Under the pieces are notes generated by a model that made no database searches, had not been told where the DNA came from, and saw nothing but the letters and a program-made list of their open reading frames with translations. Positions 32,968 to 42,880 of a stretch of 64,000 bases of DNA are shown here, one piece after another. Origin of the DNA: Nothophaeocryptopus gaeumannii (Eukaryota > Ascomycota > Dothideomycetes > Mycosphaerellales > Mycosphaerellaceae); NCBI GenBank assembly GCA_031771865.1, contig JASISA010000041.1, positions 372,001 to 436,000 on the forward strand. The letters run 5' to 3'. The position numbers were made by a program, and so were the translations under genes. Position 1 is the stretch's first letter. Each line of letters opens with the position of its first letter.

Positions 32968-34749
32968 ATGTAGTTGTACACCATTTTCAGTGGCATCGCC
33001 CTCTCGGCTTACTTCCTCACTACTACAACAGCCGCTGCCATCGAACAGGAGCGGAACTCAAACGTATTACAACCCAGTACTTCCGGGATGGCACTCAAAC
33101 CCAAGCTGTACCAATGTGAACAACAAATTCTACTGCGCGTCCTCAACTTTTGAAGCCTTTCCAGGCCTCCACATCTACGTAAGCAAAGACCTGATCAACT
33201 GGCGACACATCAGCAACGTATGGAACCGAGAAGCCCAATTACCTGATATCAACCTGCAGACACCAGACCAGCAATGGGGCTTCTTCGCCCCTAAATTGCG
33301 GTACCACGACGGCCTGTTCTACCTCACAAGCGTGTATGCCGGAATCGACATTGAAAGCGAGATTAACGGGGCGATATTTACTACGGCAGATCCTTATGAT
33401 GATGGTTCTTGGTCTATTCCTTTCGTCTTGGGAAGCACCGGCCCAGACAATCGATCCGGATCTCTTCTTCAACGACGATGGAACCACATACCTGACCTGG
33501 TCCGGCATCATCCTCCAAAACAACGAACTCTCTTCCGGCAGCCTTTCCTGCCCAACAAGCATATGGAACGGTTCTTCCGGCCTCTGGGCCGAAGGACCTC
33601 ACATCTACCAGAGAAATGAATACTACTACTGTACCTCCTCGCCGCGGGAGGCGGCACACAACTTGGTCGTATGGCAACCTTCGCTCGGGCAAGGATTATA
33701 TCTGGTCCATTTGTAGACTCCGGTTTTGACTAATGTGAACACGACGGAATTGTTCCAGACGATGGGACATGCAGATCTTTTTCAGGATGGGAGGGGGGAG
33801 TGGTGGGGTATGGCGTTGACGACGAGGAGTGGACCGGAGGATGAGGTTTTCCCCATGGGAAGGGAGGCGGCGCTGTTTTCGGTGAGGTGGGAAGAGGGAG
33901 AGTGGCCGGTGGCTACGCAGGTTGAAGGGTTGATGAGTGGGTGGGCTTTGCCGCCGAGTGCTCCTCAAGGTTCTATAGGGCGAGGAGCGTTGGTATCTGA
34001 TCATGGATGTCATCGATTTTGCTCCGGAGACGGAGATATCGAAGCGTTTTCTGTATTGGCGATATTCTCCGAGAGATGCGTTTCGACTTTCACCTCCAGG
34101 CTATCCTTGGACTCTGCAACTCGTTCCTTCCCGCGCGAACCTCACCGAGGTTCAAGACTCATCTGATCCCAATCTGAATTGCCAAGCCGGCGGCATCGCT
34201 TTCGTCGGCCGCAGACAAACGGACTCCCTCTTTACTTTCACGGTCGACCTGCCCTTTCGTCCAGATCAAGCAGGATATGAGGCTGGCGCAACGATGTTCT
34301 TCAAACAGTGGCATCATCTCGATATTGGCATTGTGCGAAGCTCTTCTCCAAAAGCTGGAGCAGGTGGGCTCTTCGATATTGTCCTTCGCTCCACCAACGC
34401 GACTTCAAACGCCACAGCGAAGCCCCTGGCTAAATCGTGGTACGCTGACCCAAATGAGCCCATTCGACTCACCGTTCAATCAGTCAACACTACGCACTAC
34501 CGCTTCTCCATCGCTTCTGTCGGCAAAATGAACTCGGAGACTGTTCTCGGCGACACCTTAGCCAGGCTCGTGACCTGCCACTGGGGCGATCAGGCTGGTG
34601 CGGGCTCGGCTGTTCTTGTCGGGGTGTATGCTACGGCAAATGGGCAGGATGTGAGTATGAGTGACACCGGAGCGGACAGTTTTGCGTATTTCAGTCGGTG
34701 GAGACATCAGGGACGTGGGCAAAAAGTCGATTTTGGGACCTGTGTCTAG
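32968..34749 (+). pseudogene. GH43 glycosidase (beta-xylosidase/arabinosidase type), frameshifted
   Basis: The reading starts ATG-TAG. A signal-peptide-like stretch (IFSGIALSAYFLTTTTAAA) then changes frame to QTYYNPVLPGWHSNPSC. Further frame changes occur near 33430, 33625, 33705 and 33995. Pieces in order are WGFFAPKLRYHDGLFYLTSV, TIDPDLFFNDDGTTYLTW, GLWAEGPHIYQRNEYYY (with the likely acid Glu), LTNVNTTELFQTMGHADLF, and a C-terminal beta-sandwich domain from DVIDFAPETEISKRFLYWRY to 34749. The catalytic-base position of family members (HSDPS) reads HSNPS. The last 240 codons are still open. It once encoded a secreted hemicellulase. Confidence 0.85.
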
Positions 34750-35563
34750 AGCGAGGTCCGAATAATTCTTCTGGTGATTGATTGCCACGAATTCAAGCCA
34801 TTGAACGAGAATGTCAGAAGCCGTGACCTTCAGTAGGCTTACCGCAAAACCACACACAAGCCATTATCCCAAAATCACTTTGAGAGCAGACAGCTCGATC
34901 TCGAAGAGGGATGCGGGTGTATACACCTTGCCAGCGTCTTCACTGTCTTCCCATTTTGCTTCAGCATCGGCGCCGTATCTGGCTAAGATTTCAGACATGA
35001 TGATGTAGTTCTCCTCGAATGATCTGGCATGGTCCTTGTTCCGGTCTTGATATTGCAGACCATCTGTAATGGATACTGCGAAGGCGCTTGATCGACACGC
35101 TGCCACGTGCCAAGGAGTCTTTCCATCGTCGTTGTGCGCCTTCGCGTTGGCACCTGCGTCTAAAAGCTGCAATGCTGCTGCCGCATTTCCGGGATACTCG
35201 ACAGCAACGTGAAGAGAGGTAGCGCCTCTGGAGTCCATGTGGCTGACTTCAGCACCATTTTGGAGTAGTAGCTTGAGTACGTCGGAACCGTATTCAAGTT
35301 CCGCGGCGCGGTGAAGGCAGGACCAGGTCCTTTCCAGGTGGTCAACGGCATTGGGTTTGGCACCACGATCTAAGAGGAGCCGGGTAATAGCTGGGTCATT
35401 ACCGTGAACCGCCTTATATAGGGCGCTTGTTCCACAGACATCTATGGATGCGCCAAAGTCTAGCAGTAATTTCACGGTCTGACTATTCCCCGGATGGTCG
35501 CAAGCTAAGAGCAACGCGCTCTGGTTGTACTTGTTCCTGGCATCGACAAGTGCACCATGGTCT

Positions 35564-35571
35564 AAGAGCAG
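35564..35571. repeat. target-site duplication, left copy
   Basis: AAGAGCAG, identical to 36018-36025, immediately outside the inverted repeat. Confidence 0.85.
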
Positions 35572-35593
35572 CAGGCTGGTCAATAAGTAAGCC
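35572..35593 (+). repeat. MITE left terminal inverted repeat
   Basis: Starts CAGGCTGGTCAATAAGTAA; pairs with the complement of 35996-36017, with one mismatch at position 20. Confidence 0.85.
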
Positions 35594-35995
35594 ATTTCAA
35601 GTATACTTGACTTCATATGAAGGTGTAGGGCAATCGTTCAACCCTAAGATTCCCAAAATGCGGATGTGCCCGCCTTCTCCGGACGCTCCGATTGGCTCGG
35701 TTGCATCCGCTGAGCCTCAACTTCGACGCGATTAGAGACGCGATCCGCGACTTTGTGAATCCGTACTAGGATAACAACTATTTCATGCCCTTCGGAATCA
35801 ACGTACACTCCTCGAAGACTCCCGATATGGATAATGATTCACGTACCAGGTCGGCTTTCATATGCCTAGTGCGGCTAGCGCGAGCGAGCAAACCAAGTCA
35901 AGTAACCCAAGTAACCCTCTATTCACTCACAAGTCAAGCCAAGTAAGTCATATGCTACCTAGCAAGTAAGTAAGCCGTCTGTGCGCGGCTTCCTT

Positions 35996-36017
35996 GGTTT
36001 ACTTATTGACCAGCCTG
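35996..36017 (-). repeat. MITE right terminal inverted repeat
   Basis: Complement of the left end; the first 19 bases are identical. Confidence 0.85.
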
Positions 36018-36025
36018 AAGAGCAG
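36018..36025. repeat. target-site duplication, right copy
   Basis: AAGAGCAG, identical to 35564-35571. One copy is original NLR coding sequence. Confidence 0.85.
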
Positions 36026-37222
36026 TCTCAACACCTCAATACCGCCTTGATGACGGCATGCTGAAAGCAATGCCGTGTCGCCATCTCTGTCTTTGGCGTT
36101 GACATCTGCTCCATGGTCTAAGAGAACACGTACTATACGAACATTGCAGCCGTAAAGTTGGTTATGGGGTAGAGGCCTGACTATCAACTCCTCGTGGTCG
36201 GAAATGCAGAGTTTTGGAGCATAGGTACACGCGTACATTAATGGCGTACGCCCGCAATTATCTCGACCGTTGACATCCGGGTCACATCTGAGCAGTTCTG
36301 TGACTAACTCTAGGTCGCTGGTCTGGATCCTAGCGTGCAGGTCCAATGCATCTGTCCGAGCTCCGTAGTGTTTCAGCCACAAGATAGCATGCAAAGGGTC
36401 TGGAAATGTGCGTTGAGAGATGAGCTCGAGCGCCGTCTGCCTATTCCTGTCTAATGCATCCACGGCAGCGCCGTGACGCAGCAGTATATCGATGGCCCTG
36501 ATGAGATCATATATTCCAAGAGTGCTCGATTTAGTCACGAGATGCAACCCTGTGTTGCCTTCGTGATCCAATTGGTTTATGCTGGCACCGTACTCGAGGA
36601 GGATCCGCATCGCATTTGCTGCGCACGATGTGGCAGCTTCATGCAGCAATGTGTCTCCAACTCTGTTCGCCTCCCCAACGGTGGCCCCCCCTTTCAGAAG
36701 CTGTTTCGATACCTCAAACTGTTTGTATCGAAAGAGAGCTTTGCGCAACGGAGTATGACCACTGTGGTCTCTGGAATTCGGGTCCATTCCAGCTTCTAGA
36801 AGGACCTGAACACACCTCGTGAACCCTCTGTCGCATGCCAAATGCAGTGAAGTCACTTCTTTAGAGTACTTGGTCGAAGAGCCTCGCCGATTGAGTCCGT
36901 CGCCACGTTCTATCAGGATGCGTAATATGTCATCTCTGCCAAATCGAGCTGACAGACTAATGGTTGACGGTTTCGTCGTGGCGCCGCAATCAAGCAGCCA
37001 CATGACCATTTCCGTCCTGCCCTCTTTAATGGCCCAATCGAGAGGAGATACAGCGCCGTGGACATCCGGACTGTCGATGAGATTTGACCAGGGCAAGCGA
37101 CGTTCATACCTGAGCATTATCGCTTTTGCCCAGGGTATGACACCATAGTAAGCAGCTTTATGCAGAGGTGCTACTGGAAAATCAGGTAGCTCATCTTGTC
37201 TGCCGTAAAGCCAGCGAGCAAC

Positions 37223-38800
37223 TCACCAAAGGATGGGTAGTCGAGGGTTGTTTTCGCCCGCGCAAATGAAGAGCTGCGAATGGAAACTGCCGTGAAAGGA
37301 CTCTGGGAGTTGCCGAGCGTGGTCATAAACATAGACATGGGCATAATGGAGACACTCTTGAAATTGAGATGTGTTATCCACTTCTAGAAGCTTCACGCAG
37401 GTGTGCATGATGTCCAAATGCGCATTCTCAACTTGCAGCTGGAATCGCCGGGGAGTGGCGGTGGTATTGGCGACAAGATGATCGCGAACGGACTCATGGA
37501 TAAAGTGAAGCTTGTCATCAACCCAGCGGAGGATGGACGCGCAAGCAGTCAACACTTCCTGAACCTCATTCTCATCTAGAATCGATGAATTGGCGTTCTG
37601 CTCTATGCTGAGGATTTGGGCTAATTGAATTTTCGAGAGAGGTCGGAAGGCCAGTGCGACCCATCGGAGTAAAGTTGCACATGCATTTTCTCGATCACGG
37701 GGTATCTGGCTCAGTATCCTTTCGTAGATGTTCGGCAGACCTTTGGGCATCGAGGAGACCCTTCGCAATAACGACGCCGACGTGCAATGCTGGGTACTGG
37801 CTTCTTCGAGCAGTTCTTGCATGGCGAATCCCACCCAAAGAAAAGTTCCATCAGCTTTCTCGAGTAAGGTTGTTTGCAGAATGTTGTTCTGAATGATGTC
37901 CTCAAATCTGGAAAGATCTGGTAGCTCCAGGATACGGAGCGAGATCATCTGCTTTAGATCGTGAAGTACTTCTCCATCATTGTCGGGATCCAGAGCAATT
38001 CTGGAGGTAATCGATTTAAGAGCCGGGATCTCGCGGCTAGAGAGGAAAATTCGAAGTCGGAAGTGCCCATGGACATCTTGGTGCTCCTGAGCACACTCGA
38101 ACGCTCGTTGGGCGATCAACAATGACGATTCCCAGTCACACTCGTCCAAACCGTCGATAACACAAAACAAAGCGTCTTGTCCACAATGCAGTGCCAAGTC
38201 TATGAAGATTTTCCAAATATCGTCCACAGAGGTCAGAAGGGACTTGAAAGATTCTTGGGTTTTGTAGAATGGTGTCAGTCGTTGCTCAAGCCGGGGCACC
38301 TGTAACAACAACTCGTAGATGAGACCACGTAGTATTGATATGCTGTTGTTCCGTTTCGAGTCCCCGCTCACGCAGAAGAAAGAAATCGTCCACGCACTTT
38401 CCTTCTCGCACATTGTTTCCAAACTGGTAGCGACGTAGTCTGCGAGGAGCGTTTTGCCCTTTCCAGGGCTACCGATGACAGCGAGCGTGGGCAGATCACC
38501 ACGCAACCAGGCCTGGAATTGTTGCTGCTCGAGTATCCAGTGACATGTGCCTTCTGCCCTGGCTCCTTTGGATCGGATCAGATTCGCACGATCGACTGGT
38601 GGATTTGTTTCAAATAGCATTCGCATGGCACCCTTGCCGTGGTCTTCCTCGGCATGATGGTTGTGGATGACGTTGCCATAGACGTGACCAAAATGAGCTT
38701 TGGCATTGCCGCTGACGTGATTTGCGCTGTACGTGCTGTCTCCATTAATGTTCCAGGACTGCGGAATGTCCTCGCTTGATGAGTCTCGATTTCGCTCCAT
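37223..38800 (-). CDS. intact NACHT portion of the NLR
   Basis: If translation stops at the TGA, this frame gives a 525-residue NACHT protein without repeats. Visible order: annex (1-60), helix FQAWL preceding the P-loop, P-loop near residue 115, FFCVSGD sensor strand, Walker B near 210, LSSREIP, ADGTFLWVGFAMQELL, then FIHESVRDHL of the post-NACHT helical region. A GT-AG pair would remove exactly 117 nt (37110-37226), including the TGA, and keep the frame. The sequence inside that interval reads as conserved coding sequence, however, so constitutive removal is unlikely. The open frame extends upstream to 39169 without recognisable homology. Confidence 0.5.
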   Translation of the reverse strand: MERNRDSSSEDIPQSWNINGDSTYSANHVSGNAKAHFGHVYGNVIHNHHAEEDHGKGAMRMLFETNPPVDRANLIRSKGARAEGTCHWILEQQQFQAWLRGDLPTLAVIGSPGKGKTLLADYVATSLETMCEKESAWTISFFCVSGDSKRNNSISILRGLIYELLLQVPRLEQRLTPFYKTQESFKSLLTSVDDIWKIFIDLALHCGQDALFCVIDGLDECDWESSLLIAQRAFECAQEHQDVHGHFRLRIFLSSREIPALKSITSRIALDPDNDGEVLHDLKQMISLRILELPDLSRFEDIIQNNILQTTLLEKADGTFLWVGFAMQELLEEASTQHCTSASLLRRVSSMPKGLPNIYERILSQIPRDRENACATLLRWVALAFRPLSKIQLAQILSIEQNANSSILDENEVQEVLTACASILRWVDDKLHFIHESVRDHLVANTTATPRRFQLQVENAHLDIMHTCVKLLEVDNTSQFQECLHYAHVYVYDHARQLPESFHGSFHSQLFICAGENNPRLPILW

Positions 38801-39185
38801 GCTCTGAGGGACGGCGGCCTGTAGATATTGCTCGAAACACAAATTAGTGAGCCAGGCATCAGAAGTGTTCAGCCTTGTATATCTTCTGCCCCTCGAAGCT
38901 ACCCGCACCGTCTCAGTCGCATGTGTAGTGTAATGAACGAATGCTCTTGGCGACTTGCGCGGCTGGCGAGACCGGGTCTGGAGACGCGAGTTGCTTTTGA
39001 TGGCTACAACTGTTCCCAGTTCAATCAAAAGCATTCCATTTGCGCGCTTATGCACGGAGGCGCTAGCCCCACCATGGGATGCTTCAGCGGAGAAATCAAA
39101 GTCGCCAAGCGACTGCAGAGTACAACGCTTTTTCATAACTCTACATGTAGCTGCTACAGATACATTCAATCATGTCTGGCCATGT

Positions 39186-40646
39186 CTACCTTGTCTTGAC
39201 CTTCTGCTCATTCGGCTTGCTGTAAAGCCACACAACCACAAATACAACCCACCCTGCAACAGTCACCCAGATACCTGAAATCCATGGCCACGCCCCAGAG
39301 ATCACGAAAGATCGTGGCCACTCATCGTGTGCGAAATGACGCACTGTCACAGTCCTCTTCTCCTCGACGTTGGTGTAAAACGGTCTCCTGTACTCGGTGA
39401 AGAAGTTGAAGATTCCATGCTGGTCCGGTAGTTTGAATTCGGCGGCGAAGATGGAGGAGTTGGCGGTCTGGCCCTTTGGTACCAAGTTGAGTCTGTGGAA
39501 AGGCGATAGCATGCTGAACTCCAGCTGCAAGTCGTCACCAGCTGGAGGGTGGAAAGGCGCCCAGTGGTCCATCTCCCACTCACTCATCTCAATCTCGTAG
39601 TGCACATCGTTCTTGATGCGGTAGATAGATGGGTTGACATCCAGACCTGCGACCTCAGTTGTGTTTGCGACGCCCTTTTGGCTGCCTTCGTTCAAGTAGT
39701 GCTTGATCTCGCCAACCTTCAGCACGCCCAGCTCTTTGAACGTCCACGCGCTCAGCTTCTGCGCGAATGCCTTGTTGCTGCTCTTCTCGGCCTTGCTGCC
39801 TGGTCCTGGAAGCTGCACGTTCGCACTGAACCATTTGTCCTCCAAAGCCCCAGCGGAGCCAAGCACAGTGAAGCGTGCGCTGTTGCGGGCTTGGAAAGCT
39901 GAGACCAAGCTGATCTGCGATCCTGTCGCGAATGGGTCTTCGACGGTCTCGGCTTCGTCCTTCGGGTTGTAGACATAAGACGTCGCTGGCGCCTTGAGAA
40001 TCGGGCTCAGCAGAGGGGATGTGTTGCCCAGCACTTGAGCGACAGCTCGTGGAAGCGCTACCAAACCATCAACGCTGAAGAAGTTCTTCACGCCCTTTTT
40101 GGTGGACTCAGGGCTCTTTAAAAGCAGTACGTCGTGCTTCTCGGACGCGCTCTTTGTATCGTAGTTAAAGTGGTCGACAACGAGACTCGTTCGATCGGCG
40201 GGGAGGTTGATGTCGAGCTCCAGGAGCAAGCTGCTGACGGCGCTTGGCACTGCAGTTTCGGAGGAGAGAGCGAGGAGAACGTTCGATCCGCCGTTGACGA
40301 AATCGACGAGGAAGTTTGGTGTGAGCTGAGGTCCCAAACCCTTCGACTTCACCGGGAGGAGCAGGAGGTGGGAGTATGCGGGAAGTCCATGTTGGAAGAG
40401 CGAGAGGGAGGTGTCCTTTGGTGATCTGTATGTTATTTGGAAGCCTCGATCTATAGCATCGATCAGTAACTTATATCATGCGCCAATAGCTTGACCCATC
40501 TTACCCTCGAGATCTGTCCAGAACTGGCTGTATTTGCTCTTATCGGCTTCATCCTCGATCACCACCAGTAGCTTACTTCCTGCTGCACTCAGCGCTGAGA
40601 CAAAGCTCACGAGGCTTATGAGCAGGCTCAATAGACGTAGCCGCAT
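39186..40646 (-). CDS. WBP1: oligosaccharyltransferase beta subunit (WBP1/OST48)
   Basis: Exons 40505-40646 and 39186-40450 with a 54-nt intron at 40451-40504 (GTAAGA...ATAG); 468 residues. Essential non-catalytic subunit of the ER complex that transfers the N-glycan to Asn. The start is the Met of MRLRLLSLLISLVSFVSALS, a clear signal peptide. The junction creates LEDRGFQITYRSPKD, typical of the family. Later marks are GLGPQLTPNFLVDFVNGGSN, FNFFTEYRRPFYTNVEEKR and one C-terminal membrane helix (IWVTVAGWVVFVVVWLYS) with a short basic cytosolic tail. Divergent from the complex I subunit gene. Confidence 0.95.
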
Positions 40647-40902
40647 GTTGGCGAACGTGTGCGATGGAGCAACAAGGTGATATGTTGCTGGCAAGATCCA
40701 ATTGTAAAGCTGTATACGCAACACGTATGCAGCGTCTGGGGTCCGTGCGCAGTGCCAAGACCGGAGGAGATGATGTTCCATCTCCACTGACTTCACGCCT
40801 ATACCCATTGGACAGCGGCATCACCTCTAAGATACTCACAACTACGCTGCTGGACGACTATACAGACAATACCGACGCCGATATTCTACCCCGTAGCCCA
40901 CA
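40647..40902. promoter_or_regulatory. divergent promoter, 256 bp
   Basis: Start codons of WBP1 (minus) and the 9.5 kDa complex I subunit (plus) are 256 bp apart, so both promoters must lie in this interval, perhaps shared. No specific factor site is recognised. Confidence 0.6.
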
Positions 40903-41260
40903 ATGGCGCCAGTCAGCTTCTGGCAACAACCCACATCTTACATCCACTGGGCCGCGCGCAAGAAGCCCGCCATCTTCTGGTCCATCATAGTCGGCGGCCT
41001 GGGTCCTCTCACATTGGTATGGATAGAAGGCTCATGGGCGGAAAGAACATGAAGGCTGATAGTAGGACTAGGCTGTTGTCCCTCCGATTCGAGCACGACT
41101 TGGCGATGGACCGCGAAACCAAATACCTTTGACATACCCGAGTACGTCCGAAGAGATAGGCTTCCGAGCTGCCGTCACGATTTCCTGCTCAGATATACTA
41201 ATGCTGCTTCTCACAGTTCCACGGGGGCCACGTAATTCACCAAAGGGTTACGATGATTAG
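40903..41260 (+). CDS. NADH:ubiquinone oxidoreductase 9.5 kDa subunit
   Basis: Three small exons: 40903-41016, 41072-41141 and 41217-41260, with introns of 55 and 75 nt; the second has a TACTAAT-type branch site. The product is 75 residues. It reads MAPVSFWQQPTSYIHWAARK, PAIFWSIIVGGLGPLTL (one membrane helix), VPPIRARLGD and a C-terminus IPRGPRNSPKGYDD. Order and termini match the fungal 9.5 kDa accessory subunit of complex I, in the inner mitochondrial membrane. The first exon alone would look like a meaningless 40-codon frame; the splice model makes it complete. Confidence 0.93.
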
Positions 41261-42123
41261 AGCGAGAGGCGCAGAAGACTGAATAAGAAAGGCAGGAGCA
41301 TGTGCGCAAAGCACGCGGCGTTATGAGGCGCAGAAGAAGAGAATACCACCACGCGAGCAATGACTCGCACTGTACATACCTACTGAAAGGCATGACATTT
41401 GCACAGACACCGCGCGCCCGAAACAGCCGGATCTTACTCCAGATGAATGCCGAGGCCGCGGATGCTCCAGCAGCTTGCAACGTCGTTCGGCTCACGGAAC
41501 GGAGATGTTGCGATGACAGTAAGAAAATGATGATTGGTGTGATATAGCTGACGCGTCCATCATGAGTATCCAACCCAGATCATGAAGCCCAGCCGGGCCT
41601 CCGAAGCGACTGTATAGTCATCGACGCTGCGACGATGTACTTTTTATACCTTTCGTCTTCCTTCAACGCCGAGTCAACGTCGATCACAACATCCGCGCCA
41701 CATCCAAGCTTTCCTTCCATTCGTCAGTCATCCATCATATCTCATGAGAATCCAAACCAAGGCCGTCAATCATCCATACTAACACAACTGTCCTTCCTCT
41801 GCTTACTTTCCCTTTGCAATCCCTTTCCTTCCATAACACATTCCTTCATCTCATAATTCGCCCTCCACTGATCATCATTCCACTTCACCGTCTGACACTC
41901 TATAATCCCTGAAAGCAGCACCTCCCTCCTCGACGCGCAAGGTGGACACATAGCCTCCAATCTCAACGTCTTGAACGATGCGCGAAAATCTCACACGTCG
42001 AGCTCGGTTGCGGCAGACCGATCGTACTATCCACCGAAGCCCGTCGACACCTCATCAGCGGCTGTCGACAGAAACTGCTATGTCCGCACCCGCCGTAGAT
42101 GATCCGCGCGTGACAGCACATGG
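41261..42123. other. intergenic, no gene seen
   Basis: C/T-rich stretches around 41640-41900 but no supported gene. Confidence 0.4.
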
Positions 42124-42810
42124 TTATAACCAGACCGGACGCAAGGGATCCCTCGCCAAACTGGGCGACGAACTGTTCTGCCGTTCTTGAATATCAAACC
42201 ACACGGAACTCGTCTTCTTCTTCAGAGGATTTAATTTCGCCGTCCGTCCCGAAATGATGATCCTCACTTTACTCGTCGGCTTTGCGAATCTCACTGCTTT
42301 TGCAGTGCAGGGCCTGATCTCCGGGTTCCGATAAACATACGTCTCCCTTTTCGAACTGGAACACGATGTGTCCGAATCCGAAAGCTCCGCCAGGGAGAGG
42401 GAGATCGTTGATGTTGAGGAATCGTAAAAGTCGTACGGCACGGCTTGAAAATCCGCAAAAGACCCTGCACTCTTCAAGTCATTCCCCTCAGTCGGACTCG
42501 CCCCTCCGAACGAGAAACTGAAGCTACTCCTCGAACTCGCTCTCGAATGACTCCTCTCCCTTCTCCCAGGTGCTGCGCTCCTCTCTGCGCTGATGGGGCC
42601 TGAGATGGTCGTCTCAACTGTCCCTCGCGAGGTACCTTCGCAAAAGGTGGATGGTCTACTGAGACCTGAATCACCGCTTGAAGTGCTCAGGAAGGAATCG
42701 TCGGATGCTTTTCGGATGTGGCCGTGTGGTTTGTAGCTTTTGGACTTGGTCAACAGTTTCCCGCGTTTGGAGGCTGGTTGGGTCAGGGAGCGTTTTAGGA
42801 GGTCGAACAT
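42124..42810 (-). CDS. Ser-rich hypothetical protein
   Basis: 228 residues from the Met of MFDLLKRSLTQPASKRGK; the frame is open further upstream, but that part is unstructured. The N-terminal 45 residues are basic (KLLTKSKSYKPHGHIRK). The middle is a Ser/Arg low-complexity region that includes SHSRASSRSSFSFSFGG. The C-terminal 70 residues look more ordered, with KAVRFAKPTSKVRIIISGR. No known domain. A disordered, possibly phosphorylated nuclear or cytoskeletal protein is possible, but no role is assigned. Confidence 0.55.
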   Translation of the reverse strand: MFDLLKRSLTQPASKRGKLLTKSKSYKPHGHIRKASDDSFLSTSSGDSGLSRPSTFCEGTSRGTVETTISGPISAERSAAPGRRERSHSRASSRSSFSFSFGGASPTEGNDLKSAGSFADFQAVPYDFYDSSTSTISLSLAELSDSDTSCSSSKRETYVYRNPEIRPCTAKAVRFAKPTSKVRIIISGRTAKLNPLKKKTSSVWFDIQERQNSSSPSLARDPLRPVWL

Positions 42811-42880
42811 AGTAGGCCTGCGATGGGTGGATGCGGAGAGGTGGAATTGATGACGTGAGGTGGTGGCTGGATGTGTTGTT

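Larger units (their letters stand above)
35572..36017. mobile_element. hAT-like MITE, 446 bp
   Basis: Both ends carry the inverted repeat CAGGCTGGTCAATAAGTAA, 19 bp perfect, or 22 bp with one mismatch. The element is flanked by the 8-bp direct repeat AAGAGCAG. The 8-bp duplication and CAG-starting termini are as expected for the hAT superfamily. There is no transposase frame, so it is non-autonomous. The interior is rich in AAGT/CAAGT words and has several CATATG palindromes. It sits inside an ankyrin repeat codon run of the NLR gene. Confidence 0.88.
34864..38800 (-). pseudogene. NACHT-ankyrin NLR split by a MITE and an in-frame TGA
   Basis: Three blocks in one gene. Block 1 (37223-38800) holds a short N-terminal annex with GNAKAHFGHVYGN, a NACHT NTPase with P-loop GSPGKGKT and Walker B LFCVIDGLDECD, and a winged-helix-like region. 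A TGA at 37223-37225 ends it. The same frame continues through VAPLHKAAYYG into about nine ankyrin repeats (block 2, to 36018). A 446-bp inverted-repeat element follows, then about five more repeats to 34864. Removing the element and one 8-bp target copy restores the frame exactly. Fungal NLRs of this type are thought to act in non-self recognition and programmed cell death. Nearest upstream neighbour on the same strand is WBP1. An upstream exon before 38800 is possible. Confidence 0.82.

Noticed and set aside
35572..36017. element as an ordinary intron of the NLR gene
   Set aside because: Target duplication and inverted repeats explain it better; no GT-AG pair at the edges gives the right frame.
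37199..37226. 27-nt intron removing the NLR stop
   Set aside because: Too short for a fungal intron, and the junction would itself create TGA.
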